Source: DATFVA01 sp963774455 (lineage in GTDB: Bacteria; Bacteroidota; Ignavibacteria; Ignavibacteriales; Ignavibacteriaceae). Taken from it: 64,000 bases of DNA. The notes under the pieces are model-generated. The model was not told the origin of the DNA, ran no database searches, and saw only the letters and a program-made list of their open reading frames with translations. The position numbers were made by a program, and so were the translations under genes. The stretch covers positions 1 through 64,000 of the forward strand of contig CAVZFD010000005.1 of assembly GCA_963774455.1 (NCBI GenBank), read 5' to 3'. Below are positions 37,736 to 46,053 of the stretch, one piece after another (position 1 is the stretch's first letter; each line of letters starts with the position of its first letter).

Positions 37736-38692
37736 TTATACCCTTTTAATTTGAGTGCACAAAATAACAATATTTGAATACACAAAAAAATTGCGCTGAT
37801 TTTACCGGGGCCTGTTTCCACTTTCAAATCGCACAGATAAGCAAATTCTCAAATAAAAAGCTTGCTATATCAACCTTTCGTCTTTATATTCAAAAGTCGA
37901 GTAACTAATAAAAATTAAACACACGGTCGAATATGTTAAATGATAACAGCCGGGAAAACTATGCTATAAGGTCAATTCCTGAAAGTACTTCCGGGCAGAC
38001 CGGCAATGATTTTTTTCTCCTCCCTGGCAAAAATGTTAATCGTTGTTCCTGAGACGAGCGGAGACTGATGCTATAAAGCGTCACCCTCACTTGCAAAATT
38101 TATTTTCCAGGTAAATAACATCTGGATGAATGGCGGCCGCAGCAGATCTGTGATAAAAGGATTCTTCGGGCCAAAGGGAAAATGATGCCTGTATATCTCC
38201 TTTTAAGTTTGAAATAGATCAGCCTTCTTCTCTACCCGGAGAGGATAAAAAGCCGACAGCCGTAGAGTATTTGCTTAATGCTATGGCCGGATGTATAAAA
38301 AATTCTATAGTATGCCGGGCTGCAGCCAGAGGAAGAACTTTAACTAATATTGAATCCGAAATCGAAGGACGAATTGATTTGAGATCATGTTCGAACTGAA
38401 TTATGATGACGGCAGTATCATTGAAAACATAGTGACTAAATTCAGAATTAAAGGAGAAGGATTTCTCATACAAATAATACCTGTATGACTTTGGAAAGGA
38501 AACTTCCATAGTATAAAGGATTATCACGACATCTTTCCCTGTTGTTATATCTGCTGAAGATAATTTTTACGAATAAAAATTGAAAATAAGAACCTGTATC
38601 CCTGGATGAAAAGATACTTTCCGGATTGAAGCGATTGTTATATAGCTCAAATAAATAATTAAAACTAATATAATAACAAGAAGGAGGTTCTG
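37736..38692. other. 957-bp gap with only a decayed OsmC-family gene
   Basis: The left 330 bp include the PIF1 gene's upstream region and a 39-codon plus-strand frame (from 37933, MLNDNSRENYAIRSIPES...) that I cannot assign. The middle is the OsmC remnant listed separately. The right end (38490-38690) is AT-rich leader of the methyltransferase gene. Confidence 0.5.
38075..38487 (+). pseudogene. decayed OsmC-family (peroxiredoxin-like) gene with at least two frameshifts
   Basis: Translating piecewise gives an OsmC-family protein: LAKFIFQVNNIWMNGGRSRS plus VIKGFFG; then, after a frame change near 38177, ENDACISPFKFEIDQP, the signature GEDKKPTAVEYLLNAMAGC (Cys of the redox pair) and AAARGRTLTNIESEIEGRIDLRS; then, after a second frame change near 38383, MFELNYDDGSIIENIVTKFR with a stop at 38487. 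OsmC/Ohr-like proteins detoxify organic peroxides. No usable start codon with ribosome site is left, so the gene is probably dead. Confidence 0.8.
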
Positions 38693-39454
38693 ATGAAGCG
38701 TGTTCTTTTTTTTCTGTATGGAATAATTTGTTATTCCATATTTTTTGTGACATTCCTGTATGCTATAGGGTTCGTTGGTAATTTACTTGTACCGAAAACC
38801 ATAGATTCAGGATTCCAGGGAGGAACAGCTAATGCTTTGATAATAAACATTCTGCTTCTATCACTCTTTGCAGTTCAGCATAGTGTAATGGCCAGACAGG
38901 GATTTAAGAGGTGGTGGACAAAGTTTGTTCCCAGACCCATCGAACGTAGTACCTATGTGCTTTTCTCCAGTATAATTCTTATACTCTTATTTGCATTTTG
39001 GAGGCCCATGACGAGTGATATATGGAACGTTCAGGGAACCGCTGCTGGCTCTTTATTAACAATACTCTATTTCGCGGGCTGGTTTATTGTTCTCTTTGGG
39101 ACTTTTCTTATAAACCACTTTAACCTTTTCGGACTCCACCAGGTTTATCTCAATCTGAAAAACAAAGAACTTCCCCGTCCTCATTTTGTTAGACCATTCT
39201 TTTACAAAATTGTGAGACACCCTTTAATGGTGGGATTTATCATTGCCTTCTGGGCTGCACCACATATGACAATTGGACACTTGCTTTTTGCATTCGCTAC
39301 AACTGGATACATCCTGGTAGGAATTCAGCTTGAGGAAAAAGATCTGGTTGCCTTGCACGGCGATGAATACAGAAGGTATCAGCAGGAGGTTTCGCAGATT
39401 GTCCCGATGCCTCCAAAGAAAGGTGCTCCAACCGAAGCTATGGAGAGAAATTAG
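38693..39454 (+). CDS. mddA: methanethiol S-methyltransferase-like protein (ICMT/NnrU-type membrane protein)
   Basis: A 253-residue polytopic membrane protein with about five hydrophobic helices. LLLSLFAVQHSVMARQGFKRWW and PRPIERSTYVLFSSIILILL, the C-terminal RHPLMVGFIIAFWAAPHMT and LEEKDLVALHGDEYRRYQQEV (isoprenylcysteine-methyltransferase SAM site) match MddA, which makes dimethyl sulfide from methanethiol. Other NnrU/ICMT relatives are possible, so the substrate is inferred. The ATG has a strong AGAAGGAGG site upstream. The gene is alone. Confidence 0.75.
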   Translation: MKRVLFFLYGIICYSIFFVTFLYAIGFVGNLLVPKTIDSGFQGGTANALIINILLLSLFAVQHSVMARQGFKRWWTKFVPRPIERSTYVLFSSIILILLFAFWRPMTSDIWNVQGTAAGSLLTILYFAGWFIVLFGTFLINHFNLFGLHQVYLNLKNKELPRPHFVRPFFYKIVRHPLMVGFIIAFWAAPHMTIGHLLFAFATTGYILVGIQLEEKDLVALHGDEYRRYQQEVSQIVPMPPKKGAPTEAMERN

Positions 39455-39556
39455 GTGATTCTTACACCGGTAATCGACAGAAGTAGATTCTGTTAATTGT
39501 GAAAACCAGTTCTCAATGATGATGAAATTAATTATCGGTTAATTCAATTGGCCTGC

Positions 39557-39943
39557 TTAATCAAGGCAGGCCCCTTTTTCAGTCCACCATGGGTGAATCT
39601 CATAAGACAGCCGACCTGATTGAATTGCAGGATCATTTTTTATCATTTCCTTTACTTCCTCTTCAGAATCAACATCGAAGATAAAGATACCTCTCCAGTC
39701 GCCGTCATCTCCGAAAGGCCCGGCAATTTTAAGCTTCCCGGATTCTGCCATTTTGTGGATGTTGGCCATATGTCCCGCCTGGATTTTCTCAAGTTCAAGC
39801 GAGTCAATGCTCGCAGCATTTGGCCCTCTTGTAAGCATTACAAAAAAATACTGCCTGATGTTTGGATACTTGTTCTCCTGCTCCTGCGCATTCGCTGCGG
39901 TTGAAAACATTAATACCAGCAATAAAAATACTGTTTTAGGCAT
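39557..39943 (-). CDS. secreted YCII-domain protein
   Basis: A 128-residue protein with a signal peptide (MPKTVFLLLVLMFSTAANA). The YCII domain spans about 30-115: YFFVMLTRGPNA, HMANIHKMAESGKLKIAGPFGDDGDWRGIFIFDV and the conserved His/Asp pair of this dimeric alpha-beta fold. Most YCII proteins are cytosolic; an exported version is less usual. Function is unknown. It lies tail to tail with the methyltransferase gene. Confidence 0.85.
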   Translation of the reverse strand: MPKTVFLLLVLMFSTAANAQEQENKYPNIRQYFFVMLTRGPNAASIDSLELEKIQAGHMANIHKMAESGKLKIAGPFGDDGDWRGIFIFDVDSEEEVKEMIKNDPAIQSGRLSYEIHPWWTEKGACLD

Positions 39944-39999
39944 AGGCTTCCTTCATTTTTTTATTTCAAATTAATCAAAAGTGTATTATAAATGAAAGC

Positions 40000-40926
40000 T
40001 TATTTTTTGTTTCTGACCGCGTCAGAGAGGGCATTTATTAAAAGCGGGTAAGCAAATTTGAATCCTGATCTTTCCAGCTTCTCCGGAACAACACGAAGGC
40101 TGGCTGTAATAAAATCGGCAGACTCTCCTATCATTGCTTTCATCACAAGCTTAGGTACCCTGAAAAATACAGGTCTCTTAAGAACATGCCCAAGTTGTCG
40201 GGCAAATTCGTCCATAATAACAGGATTCGGTGAGGATGCATTCACAGGACCGTTTACTGTCTCATTCTCCAGTGCGTGAACATATAGATTTACAATATCA
40301 TCAATATGGATCCAGGAAAACCATTGTTTTCCGCTGCCCAGTGAAGCCCCGAGATATAATCTGAAGAGAGGCAATAGTTTTTTAAGCATTGCATCCTGAG
40401 TACTGAGTACAGGGCTTGTCCTTATGCTGACACGACGAACTCCTGATTGTTCAACTTTCGCCGCCTCATTTTCCCATTCCTTACAAAGCTCTGCTAGGAA
40501 ATCATTTCCGGGGTCTGAAGTCTCAGTAAGAATCTTGTCACCACTGTCGCCGTAATAATTTATTCCTGAGGCACATATGAAAACCTTTGGCTTTTGCTTT
40601 GTCTCTGAAATAGCATTAACAATATTCCTGGTGCTGATAATTCTGCTGTTCCTTATCTTCTTCTTATATGACTCTGTAAACCTTTTGCCTGCCAGGTTTG
40701 CGCCCGCAAGATGAATAACAGCATATGCATTTTCCAGGTGACCACTCCATTTCTCAGGTTCATAATAATTCCATTCGACGCAGTTCTGTACGAACGGCAG
40801 GAGGGATTTACCTTTATTAACATCACGAGTAAAAACCGTTATTTCAAATCCATTCGAAATCAATGCCTTTGCGAGGTTCGAGCCGATCAGTCCCGTGGCT
40901 CCTGTCATTATTATTCTTTTTGTCAC
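40000..40926 (-). CDS. TIGR01777 family NAD(P)-dependent epimerase (SulA/SDR39U1-like)
   Basis: A 308-residue atypical SDR. ITMTGATGLIGSNLAKALI is replaced here by RIIMTGATGLIGSNL at the start; WNYYEPEKWSGHLENAYAVIHLAGANLAGKRF, NSRIISTRNIVNAI, ICASGINYYGDSGD and WFSWIHIDDIVNLYVHALE, then PVNASSPNPVIMDEFARQLG are hallmarks of TIGR01777. Members have a DUF1731 C-terminal part (RVVPEKLERSGFKFAYP here). Physiological role in bacteria is unclear. It diverges from the cupredoxin gene. Confidence 0.92.
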   Translation of the reverse strand: MTKRIIMTGATGLIGSNLAKALISNGFEITVFTRDVNKGKSLLPFVQNCVEWNYYEPEKWSGHLENAYAVIHLAGANLAGKRFTESYKKKIRNSRIISTRNIVNAISETKQKPKVFICASGINYYGDSGDKILTETSDPGNDFLAELCKEWENEAAKVEQSGVRRVSIRTSPVLSTQDAMLKKLLPLFRLYLGASLGSGKQWFSWIHIDDIVNLYVHALENETVNGPVNASSPNPVIMDEFARQLGHVLKRPVFFRVPKLVMKAMIGESADFITASLRVVPEKLERSGFKFAYPLLINALSDAVRNKK

Positions 40927-41233
40927 ACTATCTTCTGTTTTTAATTAAAACAATTTTATTCTCTCAGCAGTTCAATTATATTAAACAATTATAACAAAAT
41001 TACTGTCAGAGCGCTCAAAATTGTCACCATACCCGGATTTTACCTCATTTTGCGAGTCTTTCATTATCATTGCTTTCTTGCCCAAAACAGCAGGTTAAAA
41101 CACAATTATTTTCCCTGTATTAACTTATTGTTAAAAATAATCAAAGTGCTTGTAGTAGTTGCAAATATCCAGTAAATTCACTCACTGATTTTTTAGGGTT
41201 CAAATTTATTTAACCATTTATGGAGGAGTCGTA
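40927..41233. other. 307-bp divergent intergenic region
   Basis: AT-rich, between the minus-strand epimerase gene and the plus-strand cupredoxin gene. A strong GGAGGAG site lies just before the cupredoxin ATG. I cannot single out a convincing promoter or operator. Confidence 0.45.
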
Positions 41234-42775
41234 ATGAAAAAATATTTACTGTCACTTTTGCTTGGATTATTTTGTATTGGCTTTGCTTCTGCTGCCACAA
41301 TTAACGTGACAGTCGGAGATTTCTATTTTGATCCTATTTCATTCGATGCAGCGGCAGGAGATACCGTTGTATGGACCCTTGATTCTTCTGCTGTAGCAAC
41401 GCATTCAACTACATCAACGTCAGTTCCTTCCGGTGCATCGACCTGGGATCATACATTTTCAGGAGTCGGTGATACTTATTCATATGTTATCTCAGTCGAA
41501 GGTGTATATGAATACCATTGCTCATTTCACCCGGCAATAATGATGGGCTCTTTCTCAACAGCACTTCCACTTCCGCTCTATGAGAACTTTGAATATACTG
41601 CGGGAGATAATCTGACCTCACATGGCTGGGTAGCTCACAGCGCCGGCGGAACTAACCCGATTACTGTCAATAACGGTGCCCTGACCTTCCCGGGTTACCC
41701 GTCTTCAGGAATAGGTAATGCGGCACTATTGTTCGGAAATAGCGAAGATGATCATAGGTTATTTGAATCACAGTCTGCTGATAGTGTTTATATGGCCTTT
41801 ATGGTTAATGTTGCTGATAATCCTAACGGATACTTCCTGCATTTTGCTACCAACCCCTATAGTTTTGATTACCGCGGAAGGATTTTCATTGAAGGTACAA
41901 ATCCCAACCTTGAATTCGGATTAAGTTTTGGGACTGATGCCCCGGTTATCACTGCCAACAATTACTCATTGTCAACAACTTATCTTGTAGTTCTAAAGTA
42001 TACAATTGTTGATGGTGCGGATAATGACCAGATAAGCTTATATGTTTTTGATAGTACTACACCCCCGACAGAACCAGCAGTCCCTACTATTGGTCCTATT
42101 ACTAATCCCGGGACAACAGATATTAATCCCGGGGCTGTATCTTTCAGAAAATATAACTCAGCTCAAAATATGATAGTAGGCGGCATACGTATAGCAAATA
42201 CCTGGAGTGATGCCGTTCCTGTAGAGTTATCAGCATTTACAGCAACAGTAAGCAGCAACTCAGTTACTCTTAACTGGAAGACTGCTACTGAAACCAACAA
42301 CCGCGGATTTGCAGTTCAAAGAAAAACTTCAAATTCAGAGTGGACAAATATTTCTTTTGTAAATGGAAACGGAACTTCAACTCAGCTGCACGAATATTCC
42401 TATACTGACAATAATCTCGAAACAGGTAGATATTCCTATAGGCTGAAACAGGTTGATATGGATGGATCTTTTGAGTACTCAAATGCAGTAGAAGCAAACG
42501 TGGATGCTCCTGCCAGGTTTAACCTTGCTCAGAATTATCCAAACCCCTTCAACCCAGCAACGAAAATTGATTTCTCTGTTCCGATGAACAGCAATGTAAA
42601 ATTAACAGTTTACAATGTACTCGGACAACAGATTGCAGTACTTGTTAACGGATTTCTAAAATCAGGAAATCATTCGGTAGATTTTAATGCAGCAGGTCTG
42701 AACAGTGGTTTATATTTCTATAAACTGGAATCTAACGGTGTTTCTCTTGTAAAAAAGATGATGCTGGTTAAGTAA
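41234..42775 (+). CDS. secreted cupredoxin-domain protein with type IX sorting domain
   Basis: A 513-residue protein with a signal peptide (cleavage near FASA). Residues about 22-108 are a plastocyanin/azurin-like domain with a full type-1 copper set: His57, Cys96, His99 and Met104 (YEYHCSFHPAIMM). About 120-330 is a lectin/laminin-G-like beta-sandwich (LYENFEYTAGDNLTSHGW...). About 335-420 is an FN3-like domain (VELSAFTATVSSNSVTLNWKT), and the last 80 residues are a type A sorting signal (AQNYPNPFNPATKIDFSVP ... MMLVK). It is exported by the type IX system, probably to the cell surface. A terminator follows. Confidence 0.88.
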   Translation: MKKYLLSLLLGLFCIGFASAATINVTVGDFYFDPISFDAAAGDTVVWTLDSSAVATHSTTSTSVPSGASTWDHTFSGVGDTYSYVISVEGVYEYHCSFHPAIMMGSFSTALPLPLYENFEYTAGDNLTSHGWVAHSAGGTNPITVNNGALTFPGYPSSGIGNAALLFGNSEDDHRLFESQSADSVYMAFMVNVADNPNGYFLHFATNPYSFDYRGRIFIEGTNPNLEFGLSFGTDAPVITANNYSLSTTYLVVLKYTIVDGADNDQISLYVFDSTTPPTEPAVPTIGPITNPGTTDINPGAVSFRKYNSAQNMIVGGIRIANTWSDAVPVELSAFTATVSSNSVTLNWKTATETNNRGFAVQRKTSNSEWTNISFVNGNGTSTQLHEYSYTDNNLETGRYSYRLKQVDMDGSFEYSNAVEANVDAPARFNLAQNYPNPFNPATKIDFSVPMNSNVKLTVYNVLGQQIAVLVNGFLKSGNHSVDFNAAGLNSGLYFYKLESNGVSLVKKMMLVK

Positions 42776-42797
42776 TAAAACAGCTTTCCCCCTTATA

Positions 42798-42826
42798 AAG
42801 AGCCCGGTTTGATACCGGGCTTTTTT
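42798..42826 (+). terminator. intrinsic terminator of the cupredoxin gene
   Basis: AGCCCGGT (42801-42808) pairs with ACCGGGCT (42814-42821) around a 5-nt loop, followed by T residues. Confidence 0.93.
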
Positions 42827-42893
42827 ATTTCTTTTATGCTTGATTCCGTCACTTAAAAATACATAAATTAAACCTTCACAACTTTATGTTAAT

Positions 42894-43049
42894 ATGCTTG
42901 GATTTGTAAAATCTGATAAGAACAATGCCTACCTTGGCGGGGAGATCTTTAAAGCAAAACTAAGGAAGAGAAGGATTCTTGCCATCGTTTTTGCAGCAGC
43001 CGGATTCCTGCTTCTGAATCTCGTTTTATATTATCTCGCAAATGTTTAG
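42894..43049 (+). CDS. small predicted membrane protein (51 residues)
   Basis: A 51-codon frame from ATG to TAG. The first 28 residues are polar and basic (LGFVKSDKNNAYLGGEIF, then KAKLRKRR), followed by one clear hydrophobic helix (ILAIVFAAAGFLLLNLVLYY). The positive residues before the helix predict the N terminus inside. It lies between a terminator and miaB, 78 bp ahead of it, in the same direction. I recognise no family; coding potential is supported by natural membrane-protein composition only. Confidence 0.5.
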   Translation: MLGFVKSDKNNAYLGGEIFKAKLRKRRILAIVFAAAGFLLLNLVLYYLANV

Positions 43050-43127
43050 ATGCAAATCTCTTGAATTCCATTTATATTGAACTCCTCCCTCTATAACCTT
43101 ATATTTCCATTTTATTTTAGCTGAAAG

Positions 43128-44474
43128 ATGAAAGAAAACAAAGTATATATTGAGACTTACGGCTGTCAGATGAACCTGGCTGATACAGAGATTGTTATGG
43201 GTATCCTTAATAGTTATGGGTACAGCATCACTAAAACTGCAGAGGATGCTGATGTCGTCCTGTTAAATACCTGCAGTATCCGGGAGAATGCAGAACAAAG
43301 AATTTACGGCCGGCTGGGTAATTTTAAGACCATTAAGAATTCAAAACCCAATCTTGTGGTCGGTATCCTCGGGTGCATGGCTGAAAGACTCAGAAAAGAT
43401 CTTATTGAGGAAAAGAAGATTGTCGACCTCATCGTCGGTCCCGATGAATACCGCAGACTTCCCGAATTGATAGACGTTGCTTTCAACGGTGAAAAGGGAA
43501 TAGGAGTGAGGCTATCCAAAACAGAAACATACGATGATATTATTCCTTACAGGGAAGACGGTCTCCAGGCATGGATCCCGGTAATGCGGGGCTGCGATAA
43601 ATTCTGTACTTTCTGTGTAGTACCCTTTACCCGGGGAAGAGAAAGAAGTAAGCCTCTGGTTTCGGTTGTTAATGAGATTCGGAAGTTATCGGAGAGGGGA
43701 TTCAGGGAAGTAACGCTGCTGGGTCAGAACGTTAATTCTTATCTTGATGATCAAAATGATTTCGCCGACCTGCTTGCGGCCTCAGCTTTAGTCGACAGGA
43801 ATATGAGAATTAGGTTTACAACCTCTCATCCCCAGGATTTATCGGACAAGCTTCTGCATACAATTGCGGAGCACCCTAACCTCTGTAATTCTATTCATCT
43901 GCCGGTGCAGTCGGGCTCAAACCGGATACTTGAGCTGATGAACAGAACTTATACGATAGAACATTACCTCGAATTAATCGATAAAGCTAAAAGGATAATT
44001 CCCGGCGTCAGCTTCTCCACCGACATCATTTCAGGATTTCCCACCGAAACCTGGGAAGATCACCTGATGACCCTGGAAGTAATGCAGCAGGTAAGATACG
44101 ATGGTGCATATATGTTCAAATATTCCGCACGGGAAGGCACAAAAGCTTACAAGATGAACGATGATGTAACTGAAGATGTGAAAACAAAAAGACTCCAGGA
44201 AATTATACAGCTTCAGCAGAAGATAAGTTTTGAAAAAAATCAGGATATGATCGGTAAAGAAGTAGTAGTGCTTATTGAGGGATTCAGCAGGAAATCAGAT
44301 GAGTTCCTGGCGGGCAGGACTGATACTAACAAAGTGCTGATTGTCCCTTTCGATGATAAGATCCAGGAAGGTTCTTATAGAAGGGCTAAGGTCACCCGGG
44401 CTACACATGCCACTCTCTTTGGCGAAATTACAGGAGTTAACGATTTAGATGAAGATCTTGGTATGACAGGTTAA
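43128..44474 (+). CDS. miaB: tRNA-2-methylthio-N6-dimethylallyladenosine synthase MiaB
   Basis: A 448-residue radical-SAM methylthiotransferase. The N-terminal UPF0004 domain has ETYGCQMNLADTE, LLNTCSIRENAE and GILGCMAER (three Cys for the auxiliary cluster). The radical-SAM site is RGCDKFCTFCVVPFTRGRERS (CxxxCxxC), followed by LLGQNVNSY and IHLPVQSGSNRILELMNRTY. The C-terminal TRAM domain is at about 385-440. It adds the methylthio group to A37 of tRNAs reading UNN codons. rimO in the same window is its ribosomal-protein counterpart. Confidence 0.97.
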   Translation: MKENKVYIETYGCQMNLADTEIVMGILNSYGYSITKTAEDADVVLLNTCSIRENAEQRIYGRLGNFKTIKNSKPNLVVGILGCMAERLRKDLIEEKKIVDLIVGPDEYRRLPELIDVAFNGEKGIGVRLSKTETYDDIIPYREDGLQAWIPVMRGCDKFCTFCVVPFTRGRERSKPLVSVVNEIRKLSERGFREVTLLGQNVNSYLDDQNDFADLLAASALVDRNMRIRFTTSHPQDLSDKLLHTIAEHPNLCNSIHLPVQSGSNRILELMNRTYTIEHYLELIDKAKRIIPGVSFSTDIISGFPTETWEDHLMTLEVMQQVRYDGAYMFKYSAREGTKAYKMNDDVTEDVKTKRLQEIIQLQQKISFEKNQDMIGKEVVVLIEGFSRKSDEFLAGRTDTNKVLIVPFDDKIQEGSYRRAKVTRATHATLFGEITGVNDLDEDLGMTG

Positions 44475-44507
44475 GCCGTTGTTCCTGACTATTCATAAGG
44501 TACATAT

Positions 44508-45206
44508 ATGAGAAAATTCGCCATAACAAAAATCCTGTTTTTTGTATTCTTCTTTTTAATTACAGCACATCTGCATTCACAGGAAAAAGATATTGTTCCC
44601 TACCTGAAATTAATCGAAGGCGGAGCAAAGGATTCGGTACTGCAGATTCTGCCGGAGTTAAAAAAATCGTATCCTAATGATCCTTCTGTTCTGTTTCTCG
44701 AAGGAACTCTTACTGAAAACGGACAGGATGCAATTTCCATCTATAACAGGATATTAAATGATTTTCCGAACAGCAAATATGCCGATGCATCAATTTATCG
44801 ACTTTATTCCTACTATTATTCCCTGGGTTTATATAATACAGCGGAGAGTTTTTTGAAGAGACTGAAACAGGATTACCCTTCATCTCCATACATCAAACTT
44901 GCAGAAAGAGAAATTCCTTCGGGGAACGAAGTCTCATCCCCCCAGGAACTGTCGCCTCAGGAAACGAAAAATTATTTATTCACTATCCAGGCGGGTGCAT
45001 TCAGTAATGATTCTAATGCTGTATCTCTTAAAAAGACATTCGAAGATGCAGGGTACTATTCCTTTATTAAAAATAAGTCTGTCGGCGGCACAGAATTCCG
45101 CGTGGTTTACGTAGGCAGATTCGAAAAACGTGAAGAAGCTGAAAGTTTTCTGCAGGCAGTTAACAGCCAGTTTGATCTTCACGGTCAGATTGTTCCAATA
45201 AGATGA
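44508..45206 (+). CDS. secreted TPR-like protein with C-terminal SPOR domain
   Basis: A 232-residue protein with an N-terminal signal (hydrophobic 7-23, mature after HLHS). Residues about 30-135 form two or three TPR-like units (DPSVLFLEGTL, NRILNDFPNSKYADASIYRLYSYYYSLGLYNTAESFLKRL). Residues about 155-232 are a SPOR domain (FTIQAGAFSNDSNAVSLKK, FRVVYVGRFEKREEAESFLQ) that binds denuded glycan at division sites. It is likely a periplasmic division or peptidoglycan factor. The next gene starts 8 bp on. Confidence 0.82.
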   Translation: MRKFAITKILFFVFFFLITAHLHSQEKDIVPYLKLIEGGAKDSVLQILPELKKSYPNDPSVLFLEGTLTENGQDAISIYNRILNDFPNSKYADASIYRLYSYYYSLGLYNTAESFLKRLKQDYPSSPYIKLAEREIPSGNEVSSPQELSPQETKNYLFTIQAGAFSNDSNAVSLKKTFEDAGYYSFIKNKSVGGTEFRVVYVGRFEKREEAESFLQAVNSQFDLHGQIVPIR

Positions 45207-45213
45207 AGTTAAA

Positions 45214-45963
45214 TTGAACCTAATATTTACAGGTACGGGCTCAGGAAAAACTTCCCTTAATAGATATCATTCCTCCTTAGTGATTTCCGCGCATGATTTT
45301 AATCTCCTTGTTGACGCAGGTGACTCTGTATCAAGGGCTCTTCTTTCCGCAGGTATCCCGTATAATTCGATTAATGGTATCGTAATAACACATTTGCATC
45401 CTGATCATTTCAGCGGTTTTGCATCACTTATAGTGCAAATGAAAATGGGGAGCAGGACGGAACCCTTTTCCATCTATACTCATCTTACACTGGTTAAAGT
45501 CTTAAAAGATTTTCTTTTAAGCTCTTATCTTTTTTTAGAGCGGTTAGGTTTTCCCATTAACTTTAAAGGATTTGAGTTCGATACTGAGATAAGGGTTTCC
45601 GATGAACTTGCATTCATTGCCAGAAGAAACACGCACCTCGATGAGTATAAAAAATATAATCCTTCAATCAGCATGGCCAGTTCAAGCCTGTTATTCAGAT
45701 TGCGTGATAAAAACGTATTTTATTCAGGCGACTTAGGCGCTGAAGAAGATCTCTATATTTTTAAGGATTATGCTGCCGATTATTATATTTCCGAGGCAGT
45801 TCACATCAGCATCAATGGTATTTTAAAAATGATTAAGGAATTAAATCCGGGAAAGGTTTTATTGACACACATTGACGATGATAGTCTCCCCGGAATCAGA
45901 AAAACAATAGTTGAATCGGGAGAGAACAGGATAATAATCGCTGAAGACGGACTGAAGGTATAG
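45214..45963 (+). CDS. MBL-fold metallo-hydrolase (RNase Z-like)
   Basis: A 249-residue metallo-beta-lactamase fold protein. It has FTGTGSG at the start, NLLVDAGDS, the metal motif THLHPDHFSGF (HxHxDH, about residues 60-70), VFYSGDLGAEEDL, SEAVHIS and VLLTHIDDDS with the late His. The order matches the RNase Z/lactonase branch, but the RNase Z exosite is not evident, so tRNA processing is not claimed. It starts with TTG, 8 bp after the SPOR gene. Confidence 0.8.
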   Translation: MNLIFTGTGSGKTSLNRYHSSLVISAHDFNLLVDAGDSVSRALLSAGIPYNSINGIVITHLHPDHFSGFASLIVQMKMGSRTEPFSIYTHLTLVKVLKDFLLSSYLFLERLGFPINFKGFEFDTEIRVSDELAFIARRNTHLDEYKKYNPSISMASSSLLFRLRDKNVFYSGDLGAEEDLYIFKDYAADYYISEAVHISINGILKMIKELNPGKVLLTHIDDDSLPGIRKTIVESGENRIIIAEDGLKV

Positions 45964-46053
45964 TGTCAACCGTTACAGCAGCTAAGACATTCTTTAATAA
46001 AGAGTTAAAAAGTAATATATTTAATGCAGAAGTATACTTTCATTTAGATTAAA

